Origin: a virus
Length of the DNA: 36,811 nt
IMG/VR virus record: IMGVR_UViG_3300042502_002168
Location: 1 to 36,811 of that record
Reading direction: 5' to 3' (one strand)
The notes under the pieces were generated by a model. That model was not told the DNA's origin and did no database searches. It saw nothing but the letters and a program-made list of their open reading frames with translations. Of the stretch, positions 5,782 to 12,962 are shown one piece after another; the stretch's first letter is position 1, and every line of letters starts with the position of its first letter. Both the position numbers and the translations under genes were made by a program.

Positions 5782-6146
5782 GTGACATCGCCGAAAAACT
5801 GGACAGGCTGGAGGCCGGGCTGGCCGTGATCGGCGAGCGGATCGACCGGCTGGCGGCGATGTTCGAGGAGGTGCGGTGCGCGGCGGAGACGGCGAAGCGG
5901 CGGGATCTGGAGTTTCAGGCGTGTTTGGCGGTAGGGCGGGCGAGGGAGGAGGCGATCGAGGAGCGGCTGGCTGAGGTGGGGACGGCTGTGATCCTGACAA
6001 ACGGCGAGAAGCAGAAACTGGTGAAGAACGCTCTGGGCCTCCAGAGCGAGAAGGCGCTGCAAGGCCTGATCCCCCGCGGGGCCATCTACTTCCCGAAGAA
6101 TGACCGGCCGGGCGCGCCGGCGGCCGGGGCGGAAGGAATCCGCTGA
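5778..6146 (+). CDS. Coiled-coil early protein (122 aa)
   Basis: A 122-residue protein starting at GTG 5778, coupled to the RHH gene by a 4-base overlap. Residues 1-70 are strongly helical with heptad-like spacing (IAEKLDRLEAGLAVIGERIDR), suggesting a coiled coil; the C-terminal third is more polar and ends in a Gly/Ala-rich tail. It is probably a regulatory or structural adaptor, and no family is recognised. Confidence 0.65.
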   Translation: MSDIAEKLDRLEAGLAVIGERIDRLAAMFEEVRCAAETAKRRDLEFQACLAVGRAREEAIEERLAEVGTAVILTNGEKQKLVKNALGLQSEKALQGLIPRGAIYFPKNDRPGAPAAGAEGIR

Positions 6147-6154
6147 CACCCGAC

Positions 6155-6170
6155 AAGGCACCGGTGCCTT
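6155..6170. promoter_or_regulatory. Perfect 16-bp palindrome
   Basis: AAGGCACCGGTGCCTT is a perfect 16-bp inverted repeat in the 51-bp gap between the coiled-coil gene and the HTH gene at 6198. It could be an operator for the HTH protein or an RNA hairpin that tunes its expression. No T-tract follows, so a terminator is unlikely. Confidence 0.5.
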
Positions 6171-6197
6171 CCCAATCCCAAAAACGTCCCCTTCCCC

Positions 6198-6557
6198 ATG
6201 TCCCGAAAAGTCCCCCTCACTCCCCCGACTGAAGCCACGTCCCCCGGCGCCCGTGTGCGTTGGCTGCGGCGCTCTGTCTCTGACTGCGGCAGGAAAAAGC
6301 TCTGGGACCAGGCGCATCTGGCGGGATTGGCCGGGGTGTCCCGCAGAACGGTGGTCCTCATGGAACAGGACAGCTACGAGGTGAAGGAGCGGCAGTGGGA
6401 GGCGGTGGTGCGGGCGTTGGGCGTGACGATGGAACTGCTGCACATGCCGCTGCGGCAGTGGGTGGCGGCGGTGAAGCGCCTGAAGTGTCCCGCGACAGGA
6501 TTCACGGGGGAGGAAGCGGCGAGGTGGGCGGGGCCGCAGATGCACCGGAGTGTGTGA
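6198..6557 (+). CDS. HTH transcriptional regulator (119 aa)
   Basis: An XRE/Cro-like DNA-binding protein. Residues about 17-75 hold the HTH: GARVRWLRRSVSDC, then AHLAGLAGVSRRTVVLMEQ with the recognition helix at about 48-57. A C-terminal extension contains PLRQWVAAV. Residues 17-92 align without gaps to residues 108-183 of the Zn/HTH protein at 12357-12962, with about one third identical by eye, so the two are paralogous domains. It is a probable second regulator of the early operon. Confidence 0.75.
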   Translation: MSRKVPLTPPTEATSPGARVRWLRRSVSDCGRKKLWDQAHLAGLAGVSRRTVVLMEQDSYEVKERQWEAVVRALGVTMELLHMPLRQWVAAVKRLKCPATGFTGEEAARWAGPQMHRSV

Positions 6558-6564
6558 ACCATTT

Positions 6565-6656
6565 CCGCGGGGCCTAGCCGTGACTGCCGCTGCCGCGGCG
6601 GGCCGGGGGTTTCTAACTACACGGGGTCGGAAATTCACCCCGAGGGGGCCCCGCGG
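6565..6656 (+). ncRNA. Candidate structured RNA (three-way junction) in the early operon
   Basis: In the 160-bp gap between 6557 and 6718, CCGCGGGGCC (6565-6574) pairs perfectly with GGCCCCGCGG (6647-6656). Inside are two hairpins: CTGCCGC (6584-6590) with GCGGCGG (6595-6601) around TGCC, and CGGGGT (6622-6627) with ACCCCG (6637-6642) around a 9-nt loop. The fold could be a leader RNA, attenuator or small RNA for the downstream genes. High GC raises the chance of accidental pairing. Confidence 0.4.
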
Positions 6657-6717
6657 ATTCCATCTCTTGAACTCATGCGAACCGGGCGCGTGCCCACAAC
6701 CTCTAACGAAACGACCC

Positions 6718-6882
6718 ATGATGAAACGAGAAACCAAACACTGTGCCGAACGGCTCCGAGGGCCGGGCGAGCGGATAACCCTCCTCCTGCTGATCCTCCT
6801 CTCCGGCTGGCTGGGAGGCGCGGCCGTCTATCAAACCATCCAGTCCGCGAAAGCTGTCTGGGAATACTACAGCCCCAACTGA
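6718..6882 (+). CDS. Small single-span membrane protein (54 aa)
   Basis: A 54-residue protein with a basic N terminus (MMKRETKHCAERLRG) and one membrane span at about 20-42 (ITLLLLILLSGWLGGAAV), then a short polar tail. The topology is probably N-in. The start is ATG 6718 or 6721. It follows the structured gap and is 3 bases from the next gene. Early small membrane proteins of phages often act on the host envelope or exclude rivals; that is inference. Confidence 0.65.
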   Translation: MMKRETKHCAERLRGPGERITLLLLILLSGWLGGAAVYQTIQSAKAVWEYYSPN

Positions 6883-6885
6883 CCC

Positions 6886-7443
6886 ATGAATATTCTCAGG
6901 AACATATTGAAAGGGACGGCAAAGCCTGCGGTACCGCGGCCGGTGCCGATGGTGCCCATGACGCAACATCCCGCCCGATCCCAAGCGGTGGAGGTGCTGG
7001 AGCTGCGGCTCAAAGAGGCGATGCCGTTCCGCAACCAAGAGGTGATAGAGGAGGGCTATGAGCCATCCCCTGCCCCCCGTGCGCTGCTGATGGCAGCAGG
7101 GCGGATCAGGCAGGCGGAGGATAACAAGCTGGCCCAGACGGAACGGGAACTGGTGATGGAGCGGCTGCGGACGAAGGACCTGCGGGAGCAGCTGCTGGAG
7201 CTGGATGCCCGGCTGACGGTGCTCCAAGAGGCTGGGTATTCAGACCTAGTCGAGGATTATGAAGGCCTGTCCCCTGACGATGTGATTTCGTGGGTGGAGC
7301 GGGTGCTTCTGCCGGCGTATGGGAGGGCAGTGGCGAAACTGAAGGCGTTGAGTGAGCCAGCCCAGCTGGCGAAAGCGGATCCCGTGTATGATTACGAGGA
7401 GCTGGCGGCGGCGGGGGTGTTTGCGAAAGGAGGTGCGGCATGA
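6886..7443 (+). CDS. Hypothetical early protein with coiled coil (185 aa)
   Basis: A 185-residue protein. The first 35 residues are basic and Pro-rich; residues about 75-120 form a long charged helix (RQAEDNKLAQTERELVMERL and on), typical of coiled-coil dimerisation; the C terminus is a mixed helical domain ending KGGAA. It overlaps the next gene by ATGA, and a perfect AAAGGAGGTG Shine-Dalgarno for that gene lies within its last codons. No family is recognised. Confidence 0.65.
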   Translation: MNILRNILKGTAKPAVPRPVPMVPMTQHPARSQAVEVLELRLKEAMPFRNQEVIEEGYEPSPAPRALLMAAGRIRQAEDNKLAQTERELVMERLRTKDLREQLLELDARLTVLQEAGYSDLVEDYEGLSPDDVISWVERVLLPAYGRAVAKLKALSEPAQLAKADPVYDYEELAAAGVFAKGGAA

Positions 7444-7712
7444 GCGTGCAGCGGATGAAGGCCCCGCAGAAGCGGGCAACGAAGAAGGCGGCGGCGACGG
7501 GGCCGAAGATGGTGCTGGGGTGGATCTCCCCTGCCCCATCCCAACAGGGGCAACCGGTGTGGGATGTGGTGCTCATTCCCCCGGGGACGAAGCAGGCGCT
7601 GGAGGCTGGGGAGCAGGTGGAGGGGCGCTTCTATGCGAGGGTGCCCGCGGCGACTCAGCAGGCGGCCATGAAAGCGGCGCAGGCGAAGTGGGCCGAAAGG
7701 GGGGCGGCATGA
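7440..7712 (+). CDS. Hypothetical small basic protein (90 aa)
   Basis: A 90-residue protein with a Lys/Arg-rich N terminus (MSVQRMKAPQKRATKKAAAT), a short beta-rich core (KMVLGWISP, VWDVVLIPPG, EGRFYARV) and an Ala-rich C-terminal helix. It has one of the best Shine-Dalgarno sites of the genome (AAAGGAGGTG) eight bases before its ATG, and it overlaps the following start by ATGA at 7709. Function unknown. Confidence 0.65.
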   Translation: MSVQRMKAPQKRATKKAAATGPKMVLGWISPAPSQQGQPVWDVVLIPPGTKQALEAGEQVEGRFYARVPAATQQAAMKAAQAKWAERGAA

Positions 7713-8071
7713 AGGGGGGCCCTCACAAATTAGTCTCCGTTCCTCCGACGGATGTGCAGAGGGCGATGGCATGGGCCCATGGCTCCAGTGTGGGGGAACT
7801 GTCTCTGCTGGGGCAGCATCATGTGAAGGTGCTGGCGGATGAGGTGCGGTATCTGCAAGCGGTGGAGGACAGTCTGCTGGATGAGACGGGTGAGGTGCAC
7901 TCTCGCCAGTTGTCCCCGGTGCTGGAATCCAGCGGCGGGCTCCAGACGTGGGAAAAGGTGCTGCTGGTGGCGGTGCTGCTGGTGGCGGTGCTGGCAAGCG
8001 GTGCGCTGCTCTGGATAGCCATGATGATGGCGGCGGCGACGGGGAATGCGGAGGCGCTCAATGCTCAATAA
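7709..8071 (+). CDS. C-terminally anchored membrane protein (120 aa)
   Basis: A 120-residue protein whose first 75 residues are soluble and helical and whose residues about 82-108 form one membrane span (VLLVAVLLVAVLASGALLWI), leaving a short Ala-rich tail. The tail-anchored arrangement suggests the soluble part faces the cytoplasm. It starts at ATG 7709, overlapping the previous stop. This is the second small membrane protein in the early operon. Function unknown. Confidence 0.65.
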   Translation: MKGGPHKLVSVPPTDVQRAMAWAHGSSVGELSLLGQHHVKVLADEVRYLQAVEDSLLDETGEVHSRQLSPVLESSGGLQTWEKVLLVAVLLVAVLASGALLWIAMMMAAATGNAEALNAQ

Positions 8072-8090
8072 CTGAAACCCATGAACTCTG

Positions 8091-8396
8091 ATGAATTCAA
8101 GAACTCTGGAAATGCTGCTGCGGGCCGCGGAGGTGAAGGCGAAGGAACTGGGGGCAACGCGGGTGACGATAGACCATGTGGTGCATGCGTGGCTGAGCAT
8201 GGATCGGGAAGGGACGCTGGCAAAGGCGATGCGGGAGCGGGGGGTGACGCCGGAGGTGGTGGCGAGGGTGTGCAGGTTCGCCGACGCGGCCATGGACGAG
8301 CGGCTGCGGGTGCTCCCCTATCCGGAGAAGGTGGCGATGCACCGGCGGCTGGGGGAGCTGCTGGCGCAGCAGGATGTGGGGGGGACGGGATGCTGA
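8091..8396 (+). CDS. Clp N-domain-like protein (101 aa)
   Basis: A 101-residue helical protein whose residues 4-60 follow the pattern of one repeat of the ClpA/ClpB/ClpC N-terminal domain: LEMLLRAAEVKAKELGA, then VTIDHVVHAWLS in the place of the usual eHLLlaLL, then LAKAMRERGVTPEVV in the place of the usual vLxxlGvd. There is no ATPase domain. A free N-domain could bind Clp substrates or adaptors and so alter host proteolysis. An alternative ATG at 8081 lies in another frame and is less likely. Family assignment is by pattern only. Confidence 0.6.
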   Translation: MNSRTLEMLLRAAEVKAKELGATRVTIDHVVHAWLSMDREGTLAKAMRERGVTPEVVARVCRFADAAMDERLRVLPYPEKVAMHRRLGELLAQQDVGGTGC

Positions 8397-8635
8397 CGAG
8401 GTGGCGGTATCTGACGGGGCTGGACGGGCGAATTGGCCTGCGGGTGACGGTGGCGGAGCGGAAGGCCGGGGTGATCCGTTATGTGGCGCAACTCCTCATT
8501 CCAACGGTGTGCTCGACGAGGCATCGCGCATTCCGCAGTGCGGTGGTGGTGGCGCAGGAAAAAGGGGTGGGCGGGCTGACGATGCTTCAGCTGATGCTGG
8601 AAGCCAAGCGGAAAGGAGCGTTCCCATGGACCTGA
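8390..8635 (+). CDS. Hypothetical small basic protein (81 aa)
   Basis: An 81-residue basic protein starting at ATG 8390, overlapping the previous gene by 7 bases. Residues 1-45 look beta-rich (RIGLRVTVAERKAGVIRYVA), the rest helical, ending EAKRKGAFPWT. Its last codons carry the Shine-Dalgarno (GGAAAGGAG) of the next gene, with which it overlaps by 10 bases. No family is recognised. Confidence 0.6.
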   Translation: MLTRWRYLTGLDGRIGLRVTVAERKAGVIRYVAQLLIPTVCSTRHRAFRSAVVVAQEKGVGGLTMLQLMLEAKRKGAFPWT

Positions 8636-8982
8636 AAGCCATGGCGCAGCAGATGGCGGCTCTAACCGCTGCCCTCCCCGAAATGCAAAAGCAGCTGAAG
8701 GAGGCGGCGGTGCGTGAGGCGGTGGACGGCGGGGCCATGGTGCGGGTGGTGCCGGAGTGGTTCCCGCGGCCGGTGCGTGCGGAGGCGGGATCTGGCGGGA
8801 ATGTGGACCCGTGGTTCGGCCTCACCCAGGCGGACTGGGTGGCGGAGATGAAGGCGGGGTTCTCCGGTTGGATGCAGACGACGGAGGGGAGCGGCAGGCC
8901 GAAGGTGCTGATCAATTACGAGGCGGCGCGTGAATGGCTCCAGCAGAAGTGGCAGCGGCAGCGGGAGAGGAGGCTGGCGTGA
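8626..8982 (+). CDS. Hypothetical early protein (118 aa)
   Basis: A 118-residue protein: an N-terminal helix (MAQQMAALTAALPEMQKQL), a Trp-rich middle (VVPEWFPRP, DPWFGLTQADWVAEM, FSGWMQTTEG) and a basic C-terminal helix (EWLQQKWQRQRERR). Start ATG 8626 is preceded by GGAAAGGAG. The basic tail may touch nucleic acid. It overlaps the following mini-ORF by GTGA (8979-8982). Function unknown. Confidence 0.6.
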   Translation: MDLKAMAQQMAALTAALPEMQKQLKEAAVREAVDGGAMVRVVPEWFPRPVRAEAGSGGNVDPWFGLTQADWVAEMKAGFSGWMQTTEGSGRPKVLINYEAAREWLQQKWQRQRERRLA

Positions 8983-9044
8983 ATCGTCAGGAAAAGCGTG
9001 CGGCGAGGGCGGCGGCGATGTATCGGGAAGGGGGTGGGGAGTGA
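8979..9044 (+). CDS. Very short basic ORF, possible relay peptide (21 aa)
   Basis: GTG at 8979 overlaps the previous stop, and TGA at 9042-9044 overlaps the GTG (9041) of the next gene, so the 22 codons exactly bridge two genes. The peptide is basic and Ala-rich and ends REGGGE, encoded by the G-rich junction element that recurs three more times in this operon. It may exist mainly to carry ribosomes on to the next gene. Confidence 0.45.
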   Translation: MNRQEKRAARAAAMYREGGGE

Positions 9045-9286
9045 GTGCGGAAATCGAGGAGTGGCTTCCAATGCGAAGCGCGCCGCGTGACGGCACCGTG
9101 ATTGAAGTGTTGATCTATCATCGCAACCGCCGGTATGCGAAGAAGCGCGAGAAGCATGAGTGGACTGGCACCGCTCAGGCATATTGGACCAACCACAATC
9201 ACGGCGGCTGGGTGTGGATGGGCATGATGGGGCAGTTCCGCGGGTGGCGGCCAATCGAGCTGAAAGCCGGAAAGGAGGACGCGTGA
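9041..9286 (+). CDS. DUF551-like small protein (81 aa)
   Basis: An 81-residue protein with the DUF551 pattern: an N-terminal block WLPMRSAPRDGTVIEVLIYH and a C-terminal GWRPIEL, with a Trp-rich middle (NHGGWVWMGMMGQF). This family is common in phages and has no known function. It starts at GTG 9041 after the repeated G-rich junction. Its last codons contain AAAGGAGGAC, a strong Shine-Dalgarno for the next gene's GTG at 9283, giving a 4-base overlap. Confidence 0.7.
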   Translation: MSAEIEEWLPMRSAPRDGTVIEVLIYHRNRRYAKKREKHEWTGTAQAYWTNHNHGGWVWMGMMGQFRGWRPIELKAGKEDA

Positions 9287-10143
9287 GCCCTGACCAGCTG
9301 GAAGCGTTGTGTGAGTGGGCGGCTGGGGAGCGGGCGGCGGGAAGGTCGTGGGCGGCGATGGAGGAGCAGCTGGTGGGGGTGTCTGAGGAGGTGGTGGGGA
9401 GGTTGCCGAATCTGGTGGAGGCGTGGCTGGGCAGGCAGAGGCTGATGACGAAGCGGGAGGCGAATGGGGACCGTCGCGCCAAGGGGGAGCGGAGTGTGGG
9501 GGCGCAATCGATGGAGGTGATCCCGGGGGTGGAGGCCGCGGCGGCGGCGGGGGAATTGGTAGCGGATCCGGTCCTCATCGATAGGGCCAATGCGCTGCGG
9601 GTGGTCACCTATCTCCGGGATGGGATGCTGCGGGTGCGGTGGCGTTGGCGTTATGTGAGGGTGATGCGATTGGCGACGGGGGAATCATGGGAGGTGGTGG
9701 AGGGTCCGGGGGAGGCTGTGGTGATGGACGGGGAGGTGGTGAAGTGGCTGGTGCAGGCGGTGGTGGTGCGGGATGCTGCGGGTGCGGTGGTGGCGGTGTT
9801 CCCGGAAAGCAGGGCGTTCTGGAGGCGGGAAGGATGTGGTGGGCCGCATCGGCGGCAGGGTGGGCGGCTGGAGATTCAGCGGCGGGAGGCGGATTGCCGC
9901 GAGCTGGATCTGAGGGAGCTGGCGGCGAGGCTGGCCGCCGTGCTGGCCACGGCGCTGGGGGCGGATGGCAGTGGGTTCAAGGACAACGCGGAGCTGGCCC
10001 GGATTCTGGGGGTGACGCGGGAGGCGGTGCGGGTGCGCAAGCTGCGCATCGCCCAAAATGCAGGGATGCGTGCGGTGGAGGGTCTGGCCCCGGCGAGGGC
10101 GGCGGGGGGCAAGGCGGCCCAGCGGAAGCGGCGGGGGGAGTAA
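9283..10143 (+). CDS. Early protein with C-terminal HTH (286 aa)
   Basis: A 286-residue protein. The N-terminal 45 residues form a helical module (LEALCEWAAGERAAGRSW, then EEVVGRLPNLVEAWL). The middle (about 105-185) is beta-rich, with many Arg/Trp/Val residues. The C-terminal 55 residues hold an HTH-like motif (NAELARILGVTREAVRVRKL) preceded by an aspartate/leucine-rich helix, and end in a Lys/Arg tail. It probably binds DNA at a replication or regulatory site. Start GTG 9283 has a perfect AAAGGAGG box. No named family is recognised. Confidence 0.65.
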   Translation: MSPDQLEALCEWAAGERAAGRSWAAMEEQLVGVSEEVVGRLPNLVEAWLGRQRLMTKREANGDRRAKGERSVGAQSMEVIPGVEAAAAAGELVADPVLIDRANALRVVTYLRDGMLRVRWRWRYVRVMRLATGESWEVVEGPGEAVVMDGEVVKWLVQAVVVRDAAGAVVAVFPESRAFWRREGCGGPHRRQGGRLEIQRREADCRELDLRELAARLAAVLATALGADGSGFKDNAELARILGVTREAVRVRKLRIAQNAGMRAVEGLAPARAAGGKAAQRKRRGE

Positions 10144-10179
10144 CTGATTTTTCTGAAAACCATAACAAGACCCATACCC

Positions 10180-10965
10180 ATGAAACCCCAACTGATGACG
10201 ATCACGCCGAAGATCGCAAAGCAGATGCTTCAGGCGAATGCAAGGAACCGACAGGTGTCAGAACCCAATGTGGCACGTCTGACAAAGGAGATGAAGTCGG
10301 GGCGCTGGAAGCTGAACGGAGACATGATCCGGCGGAGCAAGGACGGGAACATCCTAGATGGGCAGCACCGGCTGATGGCGGTGGTGAGGTCTGGGGTGAC
10401 CATTCAGAGCTGGGTGATGGATGATGTGCCGGACGATGTGTTCGACACCATCGATGTGGGCAAAAAAAGGAGCACGGCCGATACGCTGAGCTGTCTGGGG
10501 GAAAAGAATGCGAGGGATCTGGCGGCGACGCTGACGTTGATAGAGCGGTACATGACGGGGCGGGCGGAGAGCCAAGTGGAATACTCCAACTCGGAGATGG
10601 AGGGCCTGCTGATCAAGTATCCCGATGTGCGGGAGCACTTGGTGTCCAATGGGAACAGGACGCCGCTGATCCAGCCATCGGTGCTGAATTGCTGCCACTA
10701 CCTTTTCTCCAAGAAGGATCCCGAGCTGGCGAATGAGTTTATTGAGAAGGTGGTGCGCGGGATAGGTCTGGAGATGGGGGATCCCTGGTATGTGCTGAGG
10801 GAGCGGCTGGTGGAGAATTCAATTTCGAAGGCAAAGCTGCCAAAGACTCAGGTCTGGGCGCTCTGCATCAAGGCGTGGAACTATGCCCGGGACGGGAAGC
10901 GGATTTCCTGCCTGAAACTCATCAGAGAGGGACCGCATGCGGAGGGCGTGCCGGTGGTGCGCTGA
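10180..10965 (+). CDS. ParB/Srx-fold phage protein with DGQHR motif (261 aa)
   Basis: A member of the phage ParB-like group. Residues 6-66 show the pattern ITPKIAKQML, NRQVSEPNVARLTKEMKSGRW, then ILDGQHRLMAV with Asp60-Gly-Gln-His-Arg64, the nucleotide-binding signature of ParB/Srx folds. It is followed by FDTIDVGKKRSTADTLS, and the rest is helical. Such proteins are frequent in phage replication blocks, but their job is not settled (DNA binding or NTP use). The leader has no Shine-Dalgarno but is A/C-rich (ACCATAACAAGACCCATACCC). Confidence 0.8.
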   Translation: MKPQLMTITPKIAKQMLQANARNRQVSEPNVARLTKEMKSGRWKLNGDMIRRSKDGNILDGQHRLMAVVRSGVTIQSWVMDDVPDDVFDTIDVGKKRSTADTLSCLGEKNARDLAATLTLIERYMTGRAESQVEYSNSEMEGLLIKYPDVREHLVSNGNRTPLIQPSVLNCCHYLFSKKDPELANEFIEKVVRGIGLEMGDPWYVLRERLVENSISKAKLPKTQVWALCIKAWNYARDGKRISCLKLIREGPHAEGVPVVR

Positions 10966-11016
10966 AAAAAACTCATCCCGGCAGCGGGTAACTAACACAA
11001 ACCAAGACACAACGAT

Positions 11017-12360
11017 ATGGAAGACATCACGAATGATCAGGACAGGCTGGACGCGATCAAGGCCGCGGCGGAACAGGCAGCAGAGACGCCGGAGAAGCCG
11101 AAGGCGAAGCGCGAGCGGAAGCCGCGGGCGGGGGTGCCGGTATTGAGGGCGATGGTGGAGGCGAAGCGGTTCGCGAGGTCCGTCGGCATGGTGCGGCGGG
11201 CTTGCGGCAAGGGTCCGCTGGCGGTGCTGGGGAGTATCTTTCTGCGGAAGGAGCGGGGCATGCCGGTGATGACTCTGCTGGCGACGAATCTGGATCTGTG
11301 GGCAACGCTCACCATTCCGCTCAACGAGGAGGGTCTGCTGGGGGATGAGGGCGGGATCTGTGTGCCGGCGGGGGGATTGGCGAAGCTGCTGAGTGAGGTG
11401 GATGCCGAGGAGCTGGAGCTGGAGGTGAGTGCCGGAAAGCTGAAGCTGCGGGCGGGGCATTGGAAGGCGGAGCTGATGGGGTTGGAGCCGGATGCGTTCC
11501 CTGACATGGGGCTGGCGAGGGAGGGGCGGCGGGTGGATCTGGGATCCTTCCCCGAAGTGGTGATCAACAAGCTGCTGACGCATGTGTTGCCAGCGGTCTC
11601 GGCGGACGAAACGCGTTATGTGCTCAATGGGGTGAGGCTGGAGTGCGGGTGGGTGAAGGAGGGGATCTGTGCGGTGGCGACGGACGGGCGGAGGCTGTCG
11701 AGGCTGGCGTTCTGGGATGCGGCGCTGAGTCCGGTGGTGGAGGCGTGGGCGCTCATTCTCCCCGCCCCTGCGGCGAAGCTGCTGGCGGAGGCGCTGTCGG
11801 TCCAGGACAAGGCGCGGGTGCAGTGGTGGGGGTTTGCGGTGGATGAGGAGAAGGAGATGAGGTCGGTAGAGGTGGAGTTGGCCGGGGGGCTGGTGGTGAA
11901 CTCGAAGCTGATCAAGGGGGAGTATCCGCACTACAGTAGGGTGATCCCGGAGGGGACGAGTGAGCAGGTGACGATCAATGGGGAGGCGCTGGCGCTGATG
12001 TGTGGGCGGGCGGCGGTGATCAATGACGCTGGGGTGACGATCGAGATGGAATCCCGGGAGGTGAGGGTGACGTCTGAACAGCAGGATGTGGGGCGTTGGC
12101 GGGAGGTGGATGAGATCATCGCGGAGGCGGGGCAGCCTGACCGGAAGTTTGAGGTGCGCCTGAACCCTGACTACACGGGTGTCCTGGCGCTGGGCCAGAG
12201 TGGCCGGCTGGATGTGGGCCATGCGCGGGATCTGGGGCCGCTGGTGTGGCGGGCATCCGTCCCGGCCGGGGAATACGAGGGGGAGCTGACGGCCATCCTG
12301 ATGCCGCTCCGGAATGATGGTGAAGCGGTGACGGCCCAACAAGAAGGGGGTGAGGAATGA
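11017..12360 (+). CDS. dnaN: DNA polymerase III beta sliding clamp homologue (447 aa)
   Basis: A phage-encoded DnaN-like clamp. Family signatures are visible: PVLRAMVEAKRF (41-52), LLATNLDLWATLTIP (87-101), FPDM (161-164), SADETRYVLNGVRLE (195-209) and AVATDGRRLS (219-228); the C terminus keeps an ILMPLR end. At 447 residues it is longer than usual clamps (about 370), with a charged N-terminal extension of about 40 residues. No polymerase or clamp loader is present, so it must work with host factors. It lacks a Shine-Dalgarno (leader ACACAAACCAAGACACAACG) and ends in the G-rich ATGA junction shared with other early genes. Confidence 0.88.
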   Translation: MEDITNDQDRLDAIKAAAEQAAETPEKPKAKRERKPRAGVPVLRAMVEAKRFARSVGMVRRACGKGPLAVLGSIFLRKERGMPVMTLLATNLDLWATLTIPLNEEGLLGDEGGICVPAGGLAKLLSEVDAEELELEVSAGKLKLRAGHWKAELMGLEPDAFPDMGLAREGRRVDLGSFPEVVINKLLTHVLPAVSADETRYVLNGVRLECGWVKEGICAVATDGRRLSRLAFWDAALSPVVEAWALILPAPAAKLLAEALSVQDKARVQWWGFAVDEEKEMRSVEVELAGGLVVNSKLIKGEYPHYSRVIPEGTSEQVTINGEALALMCGRAAVINDAGVTIEMESREVRVTSEQQDVGRWREVDEIIAEAGQPDRKFEVRLNPDYTGVLALGQSGRLDVGHARDLGPLVWRASVPAGEYEGELTAILMPLRNDGEAVTAQQEGGEE

Positions 12361-12962
12361 GCATGGTACTGGAACGGCGGAAGCAGTGCCCGAACTGCCT
12401 TCGGTTCTTCAAGAAGCCTGAGCGGATGACGCTGCGGAAGTGGGAGGCGCAGGAGCTGTGCAGCCTGACGTGTCTGGGGGACTCCCGGCGGAAAAAGGCT
12501 GGGGGCTGGAGGACGCAGACGAAGGAGTGTGAGGGATGTCAGCAGGTGTTCCGGCCGACGGCGGAGATGCGGAAGCGGGACTGGGAGCAGAACCGGACAT
12601 GCTCCTCCTACTGTGCCATAGCGGTAGCCACGGGGCGGCGGGTGGTGCCGATGGTGCCGGAGGAACAGGTGGAGCCGGGGCAACGGCTGATGTTCCTGCG
12701 GCGGTGTGTGCGGGCCGCCGGTGGGAAGCTGCCGTGGACGCGGCAGATGCTGGCGGCAGACACCGGGATCAGTGAGGGGACGATCATGAAGATCGAGGAG
12801 GGGCGGACGGTGATGGTGGGGGATTGGCAGGAAAAGGTGTGCGCGGTGCTCAAGGTGCCGACGTGGCTCCTAACGGTGCCTGTGCGGCGTTGGGTGCAGG
12901 TGGTGGTGGGGTCGGGGCTTACGGCGACGCATGCGGTGGTGGTGAAAGGGGGTGGGGAGTGA
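12357..12962 (+). CDS. Protein with two tandem zinc fingers and an XRE-like HTH (201 aa)
   Basis: Two repeats of a Cys4 finger with identical spacing come first: Cys11-x2-Cys14-x20-Cys35-x3-Cys39 and Cys58-x2-Cys61-x20-Cys82-x3-Cys86, each with F and W at equal places. A helix-turn-helix domain (about 108-183) follows: GQRLMFLRRCV, then MLAADTGISEGTIMKIEEG and PVRRWVQVV. The HTH part is paralogous to the regulator at 6198-6557. It is probably a DNA-binding regulator or replication factor. It overlaps the clamp gene by ATGA and the next gene by GTGA. Confidence 0.78.
   Translation: MSMVLERRKQCPNCLRFFKKPERMTLRKWEAQELCSLTCLGDSRRKKAGGWRTQTKECEGCQQVFRPTAEMRKRDWEQNRTCSSYCAIAVATGRRVVPMVPEEQVEPGQRLMFLRRCVRAAGGKLPWTRQMLAADTGISEGTIMKIEEGRTVMVGDWQEKVCAVLKVPTWLLTVPVRRWVQVVVGSGLTATHAVVVKGGGE

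Noticed and set aside
6565-6656. tRNA or tmRNA
   Set aside because: It has a cloverleaf-like stem but no T loop consensus, no anticodon arm and no CCA; kept only as a possible structured RNA.
5760-6737. 325-codon open frame on the minus strand
   Set aside because: It is antisense to three well-supported early genes and low in complexity; a GC shadow.
8081-8389. ATG 8081 reading frame that continues into the 8390 gene
   Set aside because: Its product up to 8389 is Gly/Ala/Arg low complexity, while the frame from 8091 gives a Clp N-domain-like protein.
10819-12342. 507-codon open frame on the minus strand
   Set aside because: It lies opposite the sliding clamp and ParB-like genes. Its product is rich in Pro, His, Arg and Leu with no motif, as expected from the antisense of a G-rich coding strand.
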